Source: Bacteroidales bacterium
Lineage (GTDB): Bacteria; Bacteroidota; Bacteroidia; Bacteroidales; Muribaculaceae
DNA length: 64,000 nt
Direction: 5' to 3'
NCBI GenBank assembly: GCA_022009815.1
Contig: CP091725.1
Span: 930,001-994,000 of the forward strand
Each line of letters begins with the position of its first letter. Position 1 is the stretch's first letter. A model generated the notes under the pieces. That model was not told the DNA's origin. It ran no database searches and saw nothing but the letters and a program-made list of their open reading frames with translations. Both the position numbers and the translations under genes were made by a program. Positions 21,642-30,960 of this stretch are shown here, piece after piece.

Positions 21642-21646
21642 GAATC

Positions 21647-22660
21647 ATGGAAGAAAAGAAATATCAAGCCTCTGATTTCAAGAGCGACCAATACGTGCGC
21701 TGGTGTCCCGGTTGCGGCGACCACGCCATTCTGAACGTGCTGCACAAAGCAATGGCGGAACTCGGCGTTGCTCCTGAAAAAACTGCCGTGATTTCTGGTA
21801 TCGGCTGCAGCTCGCGTCTGCCTTACTATATGAACACTTACGGTTTCCACACCATCCACGGACGTGCGGCGGCTATCGCCACTGGTTTCAAAGTGGCACG
21901 CCCCGACATGACCGTTTGGCAAATCTCCGGCGACGGCGACGGTCTGGCAATCGGCGGAAACCACTTCATCCACGCTGTCAGACGAAACGTAAACATGAAT
22001 ATGATTCTGCTCAACAACCGTATCTACGGTTTGACAAAGGGTCAGTATTCGCCTACGTCTGAACGAGGATTCGTATCTAAGTCTTCGCCTTACGGCACTA
22101 CGGAGGATCCGTTCATCCCGGCTGAACTCGTGTTTGGAGCGAGAGGCACTTTCTTCGGCAGAAGCCTCGACGTTGAGCTGAAAACGTCGCAAGAGGTCTT
22201 GGTTGCAGCCGCACGCCATCGCGGAGCGTCGGTTGTTGAAATGCTCCAAAACTGCGTAATCTTCAACCAAGGAATATACAGCTTCGTCAGCGACCGCGAA
22301 TTGCGCCCTGACCACACCATCCACTTGCGCCACGGCGAGAAAATGCTCTTCGGCAAGGAGATGAACAAGGGCTTGGTTCAAGACGGATTCCTCTTGAAGG
22401 CTGTGACAATCGGCGAGGACGGATACACCATCGACGACGTGCTTACTCACGATGCTCACTGCCAGTCCAACTTCCTCCATCAGCAGCTTGCTATGATGGA
22501 CGGAAAGTCGTTGCCTTTGGCAATCGGCGTTATACGCGATGTCGACGCACCGGTATATGAGGAGGAAGTCGACAAACAGACTCACAATGTCGAGGAGCGC
22601 AAACATTTCGGTTCGCTGCGCGACATGATTATGGCTGGTGAAACTTGGGAAGTGAAATAA
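21647..22660 (+). CDS. korB: 2-oxoacid:ferredoxin oxidoreductase, beta subunit
   Basis: The 337-residue TPP-binding subunit lies 5 bases after korA. It shows RWCPGCGDHAILN, GIGCSSRLPYYMNTYGFH and the thiamine-diphosphate/Mg site GDGDGLAIGGNHFIHAVRRN followed by NNRIYGLTKGQ. These are hallmarks of the KorB type. The frame is intact, and an intrinsic terminator follows 21 bases downstream. Confidence 0.93.
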   Translation: MEEKKYQASDFKSDQYVRWCPGCGDHAILNVLHKAMAELGVAPEKTAVISGIGCSSRLPYYMNTYGFHTIHGRAAAIATGFKVARPDMTVWQISGDGDGLAIGGNHFIHAVRRNVNMNMILLNNRIYGLTKGQYSPTSERGFVSKSSPYGTTEDPFIPAELVFGARGTFFGRSLDVELKTSQEVLVAAARHRGASVVEMLQNCVIFNQGIYSFVSDRELRPDHTIHLRHGEKMLFGKEMNKGLVQDGFLLKAVTIGEDGYTIDDVLTHDAHCQSNFLHQQLAMMDGKSLPLAIGVIRDVDAPVYEEEVDKQTHNVEERKHFGSLRDMIMAGETWEVK

Positions 22661-22681
22661 AACAGACCTCATATCAATAAG

Positions 22682-22715
22682 AACAGGCGTGCTTCTAAAC
22701 CACGCCTGTTTTTTT
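22682..22715 (+). terminator. Intrinsic terminator of korAB
   Basis: A 10-bp stem, AACAGGCGTG with CACGCCTGTT, is followed directly by a T tract. Confidence 0.88.
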
Positions 22716-22725
22716 ATCTCCCTTC

Positions 22726-22802
22726 GTCGCTCCGCGACGACACTCTGCAGTAACCCGGTACGCAGAGCAGAGCGCAGCGCAGCGTGCCGGAGGTACGCCA
22801 CT
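22726..22802. repeat. Dispersed intergenic repeat (types R1 and R3), copy 1
   Basis: The segment contains GACACTCTGCAGTAACCCGG (type R1) and ends with GCGTGCCGGAGGTACGCCAC (type R3). A close copy lies at 23071-23175, and partial copies at 41165-41201 (R1) and 15641-15661 (R3). Confidence 0.7.
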
Positions 22803-22951
22803 CCCCCGAAAACTACGCTTTATTCAGCTAAATGTGCTTTTTTTTGATAGATTTAGCTGATTATACGGCAGTTTTGCTGGCCGACATAGCGACATTCCCT
22901 TCGCCGCGGAGCGCAGTAAGCCGTTTTGTGTCAGCAGATTTACGCCAGCGG

Positions 22952-23050
22952 CGCATTACTCAATAGTAACCCCATTCGCACGACGCGTCAGCGGAGGGCG
23001 CATGGAGACAGACGCTCGTCGCTGCTCTCGCGCTTCGAAGATGCGCTACT
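22952..23050. repeat. Dispersed intergenic repeat (type R2), copy 1
   Basis: About 100 bases that match 31649-31748, sharing CATTACT at the left, CGCACGACGCG and GGAGGGCGCATGG in the middle, and GCGCTTCGAAGATGCGCTAC at the right. The central part is variable. No start codon or family supports coding. Confidence 0.7.
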
Positions 23051-23070
23051 GACCAACAACTGCGCATGTC

Positions 23071-23175
23071 GTCGCGGAGCGACGACACTCTGCAGTAACC
23101 CGGTACGCGGAGCGCAGCGCAGCGTGCCGGGATCTCTGCCAGCATCCGCCATCAGCGTGCCGGAGGTACGCCACT
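23071..23175. repeat. Dispersed intergenic repeat (types R1 and R3), copy 2
   Basis: The segment starts with GTCGCGGAGCGACGACACTC, runs through CTGCAGTAACCCGGTACGC and ends in the R3 motif GCGTGCCGGAGGTACGCCAC. Compared with copy 1 it has an extra stretch (GATCTCTGCCAGCATCCGCC) before R3. Confidence 0.7.
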
Positions 23176-23184
23176 TCAACATCT

Positions 23185-23224
23185 CAAAAAAAAGACAGGC
23201 GCATTTCCGAAACGCGCCTGTCTT
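23185..23224 (-). terminator. Intrinsic terminator of ald
   Basis: On the minus strand an 11-bp stem (AAGACAGGCGC with GCGCCTGTCTT) is followed by a run of T, 20 bases after the ald stop. Confidence 0.88.
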
Positions 23225-23243
23225 CTTATCTATATGTGTTTCT

Positions 23244-24356
23244 CTACAACACTTCCTCAACCGGTGTGTAAGGCAAGCCCCATGCGTCGGCAACGCCCTT
23301 ATACACCACCTTGCCGTCAACAATGTTCAAGCCCTCAAGAAGGTCGTGATTTTCCTTGCATGCCTGTTTCCAGCCCTTGTCGGCAAGTTTCAGCGCATAA
23401 GGAATTGTGGCGTTGGTGAGCGCGAACGTCGATGTGCGTGCCACGGCTCCCGGGATATTTGCCACAGCATAGTGAACTATGCCGTCAATCTCATACACTG
23501 GATCCTGATGGGTGGTAGGATGCGAGGTCTCGAAGCAGCCGCCCTGGTCGATAGCCACGTCTACAAGCACTGTGCCTTTCTTCATCAGCTTCAGCATATC
23601 GCGGGTGACGAGTTTAGGCGCTTTGGCGCCTGGGATAAGCACTGAGCCGATAACAAGATCGGCGTCGGCAAGCTCCTGACGGATATTGTATTCATTGCTC
23701 ATTAGCGTCTTGATGTTCTTGGGCATAACATCCGCAAGATACGTGAGGCGAGGTATCGAGATGTCGCAAATTGTAACATCGGCGCCTGTGCCGGCGGCGG
23801 TCATTGCGGCAGCTGTGCCGACAACGCCTCCTCCTATCACAAACACTTTCGCCGGCTTTACGCCTGGAACGCCGCCGAGAAGCACGCCTTTGCCTCCGTG
23901 CGGACGCTCAAGAAAATACATTCCTTCTTGTACCGACATTCGTCCTGCAACCTCCGACATCGGTATCAACAACGGCAACGAGTTGTCGGACATACGGACG
24001 GTTTCGTAAGCAAGGCAGACGGCGCCGCTCTCTACCATTGCTTTGGTCAGTGGCTCGCTGCTGGCAAAGTGTAGATACGTGAACAGCAACTGTCCCTTGC
24101 GCACCAATTTGTACTCAGGTTCTATTGGTTCCTTTACTTTGATTATCATCTCCGCCTTGGCGTAGACATCCTCTATCGTTGGACTCATCACCGCGCCTAC
24201 GGCTTCATAGTCGGCATCGCTGAATCCGCTGCCTTCGCCTGCCGTTTTCTGCACATACACTGTATGACCGTGCTTAACCAACTCGTGAACACCTGCCGGG
24301 GTCATCGACACGCGGCTTTCGTTGTTCTTAATTTCTTTAGGAATTCCAATAATCAT
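23244..24356 (-). CDS. ald: Alanine dehydrogenase
   Basis: The enzyme interconverts L-alanine and pyruvate plus ammonia with NAD. The 370-residue length is typical. The N-terminus MIIGIPKEIKNNESRVSMTP is diagnostic. The substrate site HFASSEPLTKAM, the nucleotide-binding loop VIGGGVVGTAAAMTA and DVAIDQGGCFETS are present. A small membrane-protein gene lies 31 bases upstream on the same strand and may share the transcript. Confidence 0.95.
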   Translation of the reverse strand: MIIGIPKEIKNNESRVSMTPAGVHELVKHGHTVYVQKTAGEGSGFSDADYEAVGAVMSPTIEDVYAKAEMIIKVKEPIEPEYKLVRKGQLLFTYLHFASSEPLTKAMVESGAVCLAYETVRMSDNSLPLLIPMSEVAGRMSVQEGMYFLERPHGGKGVLLGGVPGVKPAKVFVIGGGVVGTAAAMTAAGTGADVTICDISIPRLTYLADVMPKNIKTLMSNEYNIRQELADADLVIGSVLIPGAKAPKLVTRDMLKLMKKGTVLVDVAIDQGGCFETSHPTTHQDPVYEIDGIVHYAVANIPGAVARTSTFALTNATIPYALKLADKGWKQACKENHDLLEGLNIVDGKVVYKGVADAWGLPYTPVEEVL

Positions 24357-24387
24357 AGTCTTGTATTTTTTATTAAGATTAGGGTTT

Positions 24388-24675
24388 TTATAGGAAAACT
24401 GCGGCGCCGTAGGAGAGCCACATTATCACGAGAAGCACGTAGGTGACTTCTCTTCTATACTGATAGCATTTATATGCAAGGTATCCGCACAACACTATGT
24501 AAATCGGAAAGGCGGTGGCAAGAAAGGCGGTCTGACCTCCTTGTTGAAGACCATAGCGCGACATGTACACCGGCCAAAGCAATACCGGCAGGATGCTGGC
24601 TATCACAATTATGACAACCCACAGAGGCGGTCTCTGTGTTTCCTGGTTTGGGTTATTGTCGCTGTGTTTTTTCAT
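24388..24675 (-). CDS. Small membrane protein, function unknown
   Basis: This is a 95-residue protein with a polar N-terminus (KKHSDNNPNQETQ) and three hydrophobic segments (VVIIVIASILPVLLWPVYM, FLATAFPIYIVLCGYLAY and VTYVLLVIMWLSYGAAVF). It resembles small Bacteroidales inner-membrane proteins but I recognise no family. A promoter box lies upstream at 24724-24731. Confidence 0.6.
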   Translation of the reverse strand: MKKHSDNNPNQETQRPPLWVVIIVIASILPVLLWPVYMSRYGLQQGGQTAFLATAFPIYIVLCGYLAYKCYQYRREVTYVLLVIMWLSYGAAVFL

Positions 24676-24723
24676 TTCCTTGTTTTTACACAGATTGAAT
24701 TATGATTCTTTGTTAGATACACG

Positions 24724-24731
24724 CAAAGATA
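24724..24731 (-). promoter_or_regulatory. Promoter of the small membrane protein (and possibly ald)
   Basis: The minus strand reads TATCTTTG, 48 bases before the ATG at 24675. Confidence 0.6.
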
Positions 24732-24817
24732 AATTGTTTCATTTTTTTTCAACTATTTTTCTTCATTTTTTTTACGCCGACACGCAATTTTTTTTATTCA
24801 CGACCCCAAAATATGTT

Positions 24818-27157
24818 TTACGACATATTTATTTTGCCGATTCTTGTTCCTGTAGGCAACGTGCCTTGAAGCCCGAACCTGACGGTGCGGCTGCGGGGCA
24901 TGGCTACACGCTGTCTGACAACGGCTCTGACGGCGCCGCGCAACCGCTGGCTTGACACCATCTCGCCGTGACAGCTGTAGCCGTTTTCGGCATAGACGGT
25001 GAGCCTTACGTCGGCGTCAGACGCGTCTATATGCCACTGTGCCAGACGCAGACGGAACGGCAATTCTGTCTGGTCGGTGCGCAGTTCGACGGCTTGCGTG
25101 CTTTTCTCTTCTATGTCGGGATCATACACGTTGTCGCTGTCGCTCAGGAGTCCGGATGCGTGGCTTTGGTAGCGTGACGTGCGGTGGGTGAAGGTGTTGT
25201 CGGGGGCTACTGCCATTGTCTTGCCGCCGCCATACACGAGCAACTCGCCGTGGCTGGCGGAATAGACAAGGCCTTCTGCCGATGGGACTGTGATGCCGGT
25301 CGACGTGACGCGCGTGCCTTCATAACGGCAGAGCTGTCCGTTGCTGTCGATAAATGCCAATCCGTTTTCTGTGACGGCGGCAAGACGCGACGAGGCTACA
25401 ATCCGTTGGGAGATTCGGGTAGAGGCGGTGCAACGTCCGGAGGTGTCAAACGACAGCAGGCGGATGCCGTCGGCACTGAGAAGACACACTGGCGATCTGC
25501 CGATAATCCACGTCGCGCCGTAGCGCAGCGTGGGCATCACGCCGTGCACTCCTGCATTGTCGGCGCGAGTGCATTCTGTCCATTGCAGTGGGTTGCCGGT
25601 GCTGTGAAGCAGTGTGGTTGGCTGGGCGACGGAGCGGGCGGTGGTCGGCGGAACTGAGGAGGAGGTGTCGGGCTGGATGGCGAAGCCGCCTGGACGCGTG
25701 GCGTAGGCATAGTTGCCGGTGGCCGACGGCGTGAGGGGAATGGTTCGGCTGTAGCGTTGTCCGCCTGCCACGACAATAAGTGTCAGCCGGCGGGCTCGGC
25801 TGTCGGGATAGGACACAAGGTTGGTGGTCTGAAGGCTGTATTGTTCCAGCAGGGCTGAACGGGTGATAGTTGCATTTCCGGATTCGGTGGCGATGTCGAC
25901 ACTGACATAGGTGCTTGCCACTCCGTTTTTGAGTGTTGTGGCGTCGACCACGGAAAGGAAGTGGGGTGCGGCGGGCAAATGGCGCACAAGGTTGCCGGCA
26001 AACAGGCTGGTGCCTACGGTGTCGAGAGTGTTTGCCGTGAATCTGGATGGTGTCGGCTGCCAGGCTACGGCTGTCGATTGGCGGATCACTGCCACTGCCA
26101 CCTTGCCGCCGCCTATATCTGTGAGGTTGCTACCTGCCACTGTGCCTTCCTGTAGTGCTTTCGTGTCGGTGATAGATGCCACAAGACGCATTTCCTGTGC
26201 CTCGGCTGATTGGCGGAGCTGTGCGGAGGTGTCGTTCTCTGCCCGCATTCGCAGATGGTAGGTTTTCTGACCGGTCTGGCTCTGCTCGCAGCGGAAGCGC
26301 ATTGTGGAGAAGTCGCCGACCTCTTCGGTGGCATAGATTTCAACGGCTTTGACAAACGGCTGCCAGTGTCCGAGTCCCGACGAGACAAGGTGCAGCGTGG
26401 GCTGCCACATCGTTGCGCTGAGGGTGGTGCTGTCTATGGTGCTGACGGTGCCGGGCGTTGCATCGGCAAGGGTTTCGGGCTGCCACGCATGGCCTACGCA
26501 TGCCGCTGCGCCGCTCCAGAGCAGACTGTCGTCCCACAGGCGCAATGCCACGCGAAGCACAACTGGCTGCAGGCAGCAGCCTCCTGCCGAGGCGACGGTC
26601 TGCAACTCACTTATGGCTGACCGGAACGCGCGCTCCACGCCGCTGCGGTCGGAGGCTGCCAGCGTGCCTTTCCATTGCGGATACGACCCCTTGAGGGTGA
26701 TGCCTGCTATGTCGGTGCTTATCGTTGCCGACATGATGGTGCCGAACGCAAATTCAGGCATCTCTACCATCCCGCCGAGGCTGTCGTAGCCCGACCCGTT
26801 GAAATGCAGATAGCGGAGTCCGGCGGATGTTGACATCACTACAAACTCTCCGCTGACGGCAAATCCTGTCACGCTGCCGCCGTCGGCAAACAGGGTGCGC
26901 TGAACGGCGGTAAACGTTCCGTCCTGACTGTAGCCTGACATTATTACGTCTTTTCCGTTGCGCTGCATGAAGTAGTATGTGCGGCTGCCGCGACGGTCGG
27001 CGCCGAGAAAGCGGTCGTCGGTGGTTTTCGGACACACGGCGGTGGGGGTGCCGGCCACTTCCATCCAGTCTCCGCGGTGGCGCACGTTGACGGCCTCTGA
27101 CCGGTTGCCATCAATTGGTGTCAATGGCTTGAATTCAATCTTTTTTGTGTTTTTCAT
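24818..27157 (-). CDS. Large protein of unknown function, propeller-like sequence
   Basis: The product is 779 residues from the ATG at 27157 (MKNTKKIEFKPLTPIDGNR). The longer open frame upstream crosses a terminator and rnhA and is not credible. There is no signal peptide or membrane segment. The N-terminal stretch EAVNVRHRGDWMEVAGTP is loosely like the N.R..NG.W..VG motif of tail-associated proteins in Bacteroides phages. Repeated short strand-loop motifs such as GLRYLHFNGSGYDSLGG and NGLAFIDSNGQLCRYEG suggest beta-propeller blades. The GC-rich codon use is like that of the chromosome, so recent acquisition is not evident. The function is unknown. Confidence 0.7.
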   Translation of the reverse strand: MKNTKKIEFKPLTPIDGNRSEAVNVRHRGDWMEVAGTPTAVCPKTTDDRFLGADRRGSRTYYFMQRNGKDVIMSGYSQDGTFTAVQRTLFADGGSVTGFAVSGEFVVMSTSAGLRYLHFNGSGYDSLGGMVEMPEFAFGTIMSATISTDIAGITLKGSYPQWKGTLAASDRSGVERAFRSAISELQTVASAGGCCLQPVVLRVALRLWDDSLLWSGAAACVGHAWQPETLADATPGTVSTIDSTTLSATMWQPTLHLVSSGLGHWQPFVKAVEIYATEEVGDFSTMRFRCEQSQTGQKTYHLRMRAENDTSAQLRQSAEAQEMRLVASITDTKALQEGTVAGSNLTDIGGGKVAVAVIRQSTAVAWQPTPSRFTANTLDTVGTSLFAGNLVRHLPAAPHFLSVVDATTLKNGVASTYVSVDIATESGNATITRSALLEQYSLQTTNLVSYPDSRARRLTLIVVAGGQRYSRTIPLTPSATGNYAYATRPGGFAIQPDTSSSVPPTTARSVAQPTTLLHSTGNPLQWTECTRADNAGVHGVMPTLRYGATWIIGRSPVCLLSADGIRLLSFDTSGRCTASTRISQRIVASSRLAAVTENGLAFIDSNGQLCRYEGTRVTSTGITVPSAEGLVYSASHGELLVYGGGKTMAVAPDNTFTHRTSRYQSHASGLLSDSDNVYDPDIEEKSTQAVELRTDQTELPFRLRLAQWHIDASDADVRLTVYAENGYSCHGEMVSSQRLRGAVRAVVRQRVAMPRSRTVRFGLQGTLPTGTRIGKINMS

Positions 27158-27175
27158 TGCTTTTGTGTTTTTCCA

Positions 27176-27234
27176 CAAAAATAAAACGCAGCGTGTCTGG
27201 ATTCCCGTAAAAAAGGGGAAAAGACACCTGCGTT
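27176..27234 (-). terminator. Intrinsic terminator of rnhA, overlapping a possible promoter
   Basis: A stem of AACGCAG/CTGCGTT plus GTGTCT/AGACAC with one bulged base is followed on the minus strand by a T-rich tail. The same tail reads TATTTTTG (27183-27176), a possible promoter box for the gene starting at 27157. Confidence 0.75.
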
Positions 27235-27267
27235 GGGTTCTTTTTTGCCGGAATTTCTTCGGTGGGG

Positions 27268-27945
27268 CTATCCTTTTCTGCCGAAGTCGGCTGGTATCTC
27301 GCCCCACTGCTTGGTTTCCCACTTGATGATGGGATTCGTATAAGTGTTGGTGGCAAGCCACTTCTCGGCGCGCGCCACGAGCCCGAGCAGCTCGGCGTTG
27401 CGGGATGTGGGGGCGAGCGTGGTGCGGCATTTACCGTCGCGCACCCATTTCTGGGCTATCTTGCTGTCGCTGTAGATGGGGATGTTGCTGCCTTTCTGTT
27501 TCAACAACGCCAATCCGTGGACAATGGCAAGAAACTCTCCGATATTGTTGGTGCCGTCGTGATAGGGTCCAACTTTAAATACTTCCTGTCCGGTCTGGAC
27601 ATAAACGCCGCGATACTCCATTATCCCTGGATTGCCCATACAGCCGGCGTCTACAGCAAGACTGTTGAGTATCACATCGGGGGGATAGACCGACGGCGAC
27701 GCTTTTTTGGTGCGGGGTGCTACAACCTCGGGGGTGTCCTCCTGAAGGTGGCGGGCTATCTGGCGCAACGCCATCGATGCCGATGCGTCGCTCTCTCGCA
27801 TCGACATTACGGCTTCTTCCTTGGAATAAAACGATTTGTAGCGGGCGCCGGGGTAGCCTTCTACCTCGGCTCGACATTCATCCCATGTCTCATAAAGTCC
27901 TGGCTGACGCCCAACGTACACAACGTATATCTTGCTTTTTGCCAT
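27268..27945 (-). CDS. rnhA: Ribonuclease H1 with N-terminal viroplasmin-like domain
   Basis: The enzyme removes RNA from RNA:DNA hybrids. The 225-residue protein has an N-terminal hybrid-binding domain (YVVYVGRQPGLYETWDECR, then GYPGARYKSFYSKEEA). The catalytic domain carries LAVDAGCMGNPG, GEFLAIVHGLALL and IYSDSKIAQKW with the expected acidic residues. The promoter and terminator on either side suggest a single-gene transcript. Confidence 0.9.
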   Translation of the reverse strand: MAKSKIYVVYVGRQPGLYETWDECRAEVEGYPGARYKSFYSKEEAVMSMRESDASASMALRQIARHLQEDTPEVVAPRTKKASPSVYPPDVILNSLAVDAGCMGNPGIMEYRGVYVQTGQEVFKVGPYHDGTNNIGEFLAIVHGLALLKQKGSNIPIYSDSKIAQKWVRDGKCRTTLAPTSRNAELLGLVARAEKWLATNTYTNPIIKWETKQWGEIPADFGRKG

Positions 27946-27965
27946 AATGTGTCTGCTTATTTTTG

Positions 27966-27973
27966 CAAAGGTA
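27966..27973 (-). promoter_or_regulatory. Promoter of rnhA
   Basis: The minus strand reads TACCTTTG, 20 bases before the ATG at 27945. Confidence 0.65.
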
Positions 27974-27983
27974 ATGATTTTTC

Positions 27984-28892
27984 CTATTTCTTCCTGCTGC
28001 GGGGATGGCAGTTTGCCACTTCCTGCCGAAGGAACGAGCGGTCGATATGCACGTAGATTTCGGTGGTGGTGATGCTCTCATGTCCGAGCATTCCTGTATG
28101 GCGCGCAGATTGGCGCCGCCCTCGAGAAGATGCGTGGCAAAGGAATGACGGAGGGTGTGCGGACTGATGTTTTTCTTTATGCCGCACTCGCCGCAGAGTT
28201 TCTTTATGATGTAGAATATCATTGTGCGGGTTAGCTGCCCGCCGCGGCGGTTGAGGAAAAGGATGTCCTCGCTGCCGCGTTTGGGCGTCAGGTTTGACCG
28301 AAGGGGCAGATAGGCGCGGATGGCGTCGACTGCCGATGAGGCGATGGGGACGATGCGCTGTTTGCTGCCTTTTCCGTCTACGGTGACATACCCTTCGTCG
28401 ATGTCCACCTTCGACATCTGCAGTCCGACAAGTTCCGACACGCGAAGTCCGCAGCAATACGTGGTTTCGATGATGGCGCGGTTGCGGCAGCCCTCATAGG
28501 TCGAATCATCACACGCTGCCTCCATGGCGTCGATCTCATCTACGGTCAGGATGTCGGGCAGCTGACGCCCGAGACGTGGCAACTCAAGCAGTGTGGCGGG
28601 ATTGTGGTCGGTGTATCCACTCGTTTTCAGAAACTGGAAACATCCGGATACCAGACACGATGCGTGCCTGCGACCGGGGATGGATGCCGATGTCGTGGAG
28701 CACGGAGAGAAACTCATGGAGCAACGGCTCGGTGACCGACGGCAGTCTCTCGTTTTTCTCTTCCAAAAACTGCAGCAGTTTCTGGACATCGTTGTCATAC
28801 GATGCCACCGTGTTGGCCGACAAGCCTTTCTCCAACGACAAATGGGCGTTGAAAAGTTCTACCAATGTCGCGTTGTCGGGTAATTCTGTCAT
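27984..28892 (-). CDS. xerD: Tyrosine recombinase XerD (two frameshifts)
   Basis: XerD with XerC resolves chromosome dimers at dif. The N-terminal SAM-like domain (LSLEKGLSANTVASYDNDVQ) is followed by the catalytic domain. Visible are CCGLRVSELVGL (first Arg), SPHTLRHSFATHLLEGGA (His..Arg) and GHESITTTEIYVHI with the nucleophilic Tyr. Breaks near 28643 (RMF/FQFLKTSGYT) and 28090 (QE/MLGHESI) are repaired by two T and one A, giving 303 residues. The start at 28892 is supported by an upstream promoter. It is divergent from aroQ. Confidence 0.9.
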
Positions 28893-28922
28893 AGCGGTGT
28901 TGAAAAATACGGATAGTTTTAT

Positions 28923-28930
28923 TAATTTTG
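28923..28930 (+). promoter_or_regulatory. Promoter of aroQ
   Basis: TAATTTTG matches TAnnTTTG; the aroQ start lies 82 bases downstream. Confidence 0.55.
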
Positions 28931-28958
28931 CAGATGTTCCGGGAGAATCCTGCTGCAA

Positions 28959-28966
28959 CAAAGGTA
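28959..28966 (-). promoter_or_regulatory. Promoter of xerD
   Basis: The minus strand reads TACCTTTG, 66 bases before the xerD ATG. The divergent aroQ box lies between it and the gene, so the two transcripts overlap at their 5' ends. Confidence 0.55.
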
Positions 28967-29012
28967 AGCAATTCCGCCGGAAAAACCTCGATAACCCCAA
29001 GACTAAGCGATT

Positions 29013-29432
29013 ATGAAAATTCTTATTATCAACGGACCAAATTTGAATTTGTTGGGAGTCAGAGAGAAAAGCATTTATGGCGATTCTTCGTTTGAGACTT
29101 TCTTCAACACGCTGACTGCGGATTTCCCCGACATAGAATTTGAATATTTCCAAAGCAACCACGAAGGTGCGATTATCGATAAAATCCACGACCGGGGGTT
29201 CGACGTGGACGGCATTGTCCTCAACGCGGGTGCTTACACCCACACGTCAATCGCTATCGGCGACGCTATCCGTGCGGTGAAAGCGCCGGTGGTGGAGGTC
29301 CACATCTCAAACGTGCACGCTCGTGAGGAATACCGCCACGTGTCAATGATTGCCGGGGCATGCCGGGGTGTGATTGCCGGATTCGGCCTCAACAGCTACC
29401 GCCTGGCGGTTATGGCTCTGATGAACGCTTGA
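29013..29432 (+). CDS. aroQ: 3-dehydroquinate dehydratase, type II
   Basis: The enzyme catalyses the third step of the shikimate pathway. The 139-residue length is normal. The N-terminal INGPNLNLLGVREKSIYG contains the catalytic Tyr. NAGAYTHTSIAIGDAI and EVHISNVHAREEYRHVS carry the catalytic His and the substrate-binding loop. Confidence 0.96.
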   Translation: MKILIINGPNLNLLGVREKSIYGDSSFETFFNTLTADFPDIEFEYFQSNHEGAIIDKIHDRGFDVDGIVLNAGAYTHTSIAIGDAIRAVKAPVVEVHISNVHAREEYRHVSMIAGACRGVIAGFGLNSYRLAVMALMNA

Positions 29433-29486
29433 GATTCACTGTCTTACAAAAAAACAGATATATTTTTATAAGCCCAAAAGTACAAG

Positions 29487-30960
29487 ATGAAGACTAAATT
29501 TACGAAAATTGTCGCAACTGTCTCCGATCGTCGTTGTGACGTGGACTTTATAAAACAGTTGGCGGAAAACGGCTTGAACGTGGTGCGCATGAACTCTGCA
29601 CACATTCAACGCGAAGGTTTCCAAAGAATTGTCAACAACGTGCGCGCGGTCAGCGACAGAATAGGAATTCTTATGGACACAAAGGGTCCGGAAATCAGAA
29701 CAACGACTAATGTCGACGACGAAAACCTGTCGTTCTCTGCCGGAGACAAGGTCTGTGTGACCGGAGCGCCCGACGAACTTAGCGATAAGCAGAACATACA
29801 TCTGTCATACCCCGACATTGCCAATGACGTCAAAGCGGGCATGCACCTGCTCATCGACGATGGCGAGCTCGACTTTAATCGACAGCATCGACGGGAAAAC
29901 GCTGCGTTGCACGGCATTGAACGATGGCGAACTAGGTTCGAGAAAGAGCGTGAACATCCCTGGCGCAAGCATCAAACTGCCGTCGCTGACACAACGCGAC
30001 ATTCAGAACATCGGATATGCCATCGAGATGGGGGTCGACTTCATCGCTCACTCGTTTGTCCGATCAAGACAGGACGTGCTCGACATCCAGAAAATTCTCG
30101 ACGCTAACAACAGCCCGATTAAAATCATATCTAAAATCGAAAACCAGGAGGGCATCGACAATATCGACGAGATTCTCGAGGTGTCTTACGGAATCATGAT
30201 TGCTCGTGGCGACCTCGGAATTGAAGTGCCGGCGGAGAGAATCCCGGTGCTGCAACGACAGCTGATTAGCAAGTGTGTAAACGCTCACAAGCCGGTCATT
30301 GTCGCTACTCAGATGCTCCACACGATGATCAGCAACCCGCGCCCTACTCGCGCGGAGGTGTCCGACATCGCAAACGCGGTGTTTCAAAGGGCTGACGCTC
30401 TGATGCTCAGCGGTGAGACTGCTTATGGAAAATATCCCGTGGAGGCGATTTCAACAATGTCGAAAATCATAAAGGAGACGGAGATGTCGCTGTCAAGCCG
30501 GAAAGACGCGGTAAACCACACGCTGTTCTGCCGCGACACTGCCGATGTGACAACTTTCCTTGCCCACGGTGCCGTCGATGCGCAATACGAAATCGGGGCG
30601 AAGGCTATCGTGACCGACAGCTACACCGGACGCACTGCGCGCTACATTGCTTCTTTCCGTGGCATATCGCCTACGCTCGCTATATGCTACCGCCCGAACG
30701 TGCCGCGACTGTTGGCGTTGAGCTACGGTGTGTACCCTATGTATCAGAAAAAGGAAACGTCGTCGCGCGCGTATCTGTACAACGGGCTGGAACACCTCAT
30801 CGAACTGAACATCATTACGCCCGACGACAAAATCGCATACCTCGGCGGTGGTTTCGGTGAGGGTAAGGGCACCACGTTCCTTGAAATCAACCGTGTGGCT
30901 GACGTGCTCGAAAACTATGACCATTACGACTTGCCAAACCTCGAAAACCCAGAGAAATAA
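29487..30960 (+). CDS. pyk: Pyruvate kinase (one frameshift)
   Basis: The enzyme converts phosphoenolpyruvate and ADP to pyruvate and ATP, the last step of glycolysis. The N-terminus KFTKIVATVSDRRCD is followed by NVVRMNSAH and MDTKGPEIRT. The active-site region reads IISKIENQEGIDNIDEIL, MIARGDLGIEVP and VATQMLHTMISNPRPTRAE. A break near 29874 (GELDF/LIDSIDGKT) is repaired by two T in a TTT run, giving 491 residues. The stop overlaps the next start by one base. Confidence 0.93.

Noticed and set aside
21434..22801. 455-codon minus-strand open frame across korB
   Set aside because: Antisense to korB, running through the terminator and the R1 repeat; no plausible protein.
22926..23645. 239-codon plus-strand open frame between korB and ald
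   Set aside because: It is built from intergenic repeats R1-R3, a terminator and the antisense of ald.
27158..27430. N-terminal extension of the 779-residue protein to 27430
   Set aside because: The extension crosses the rnhA terminator and the rnhA 3' end, and its sequence is unlike protein.
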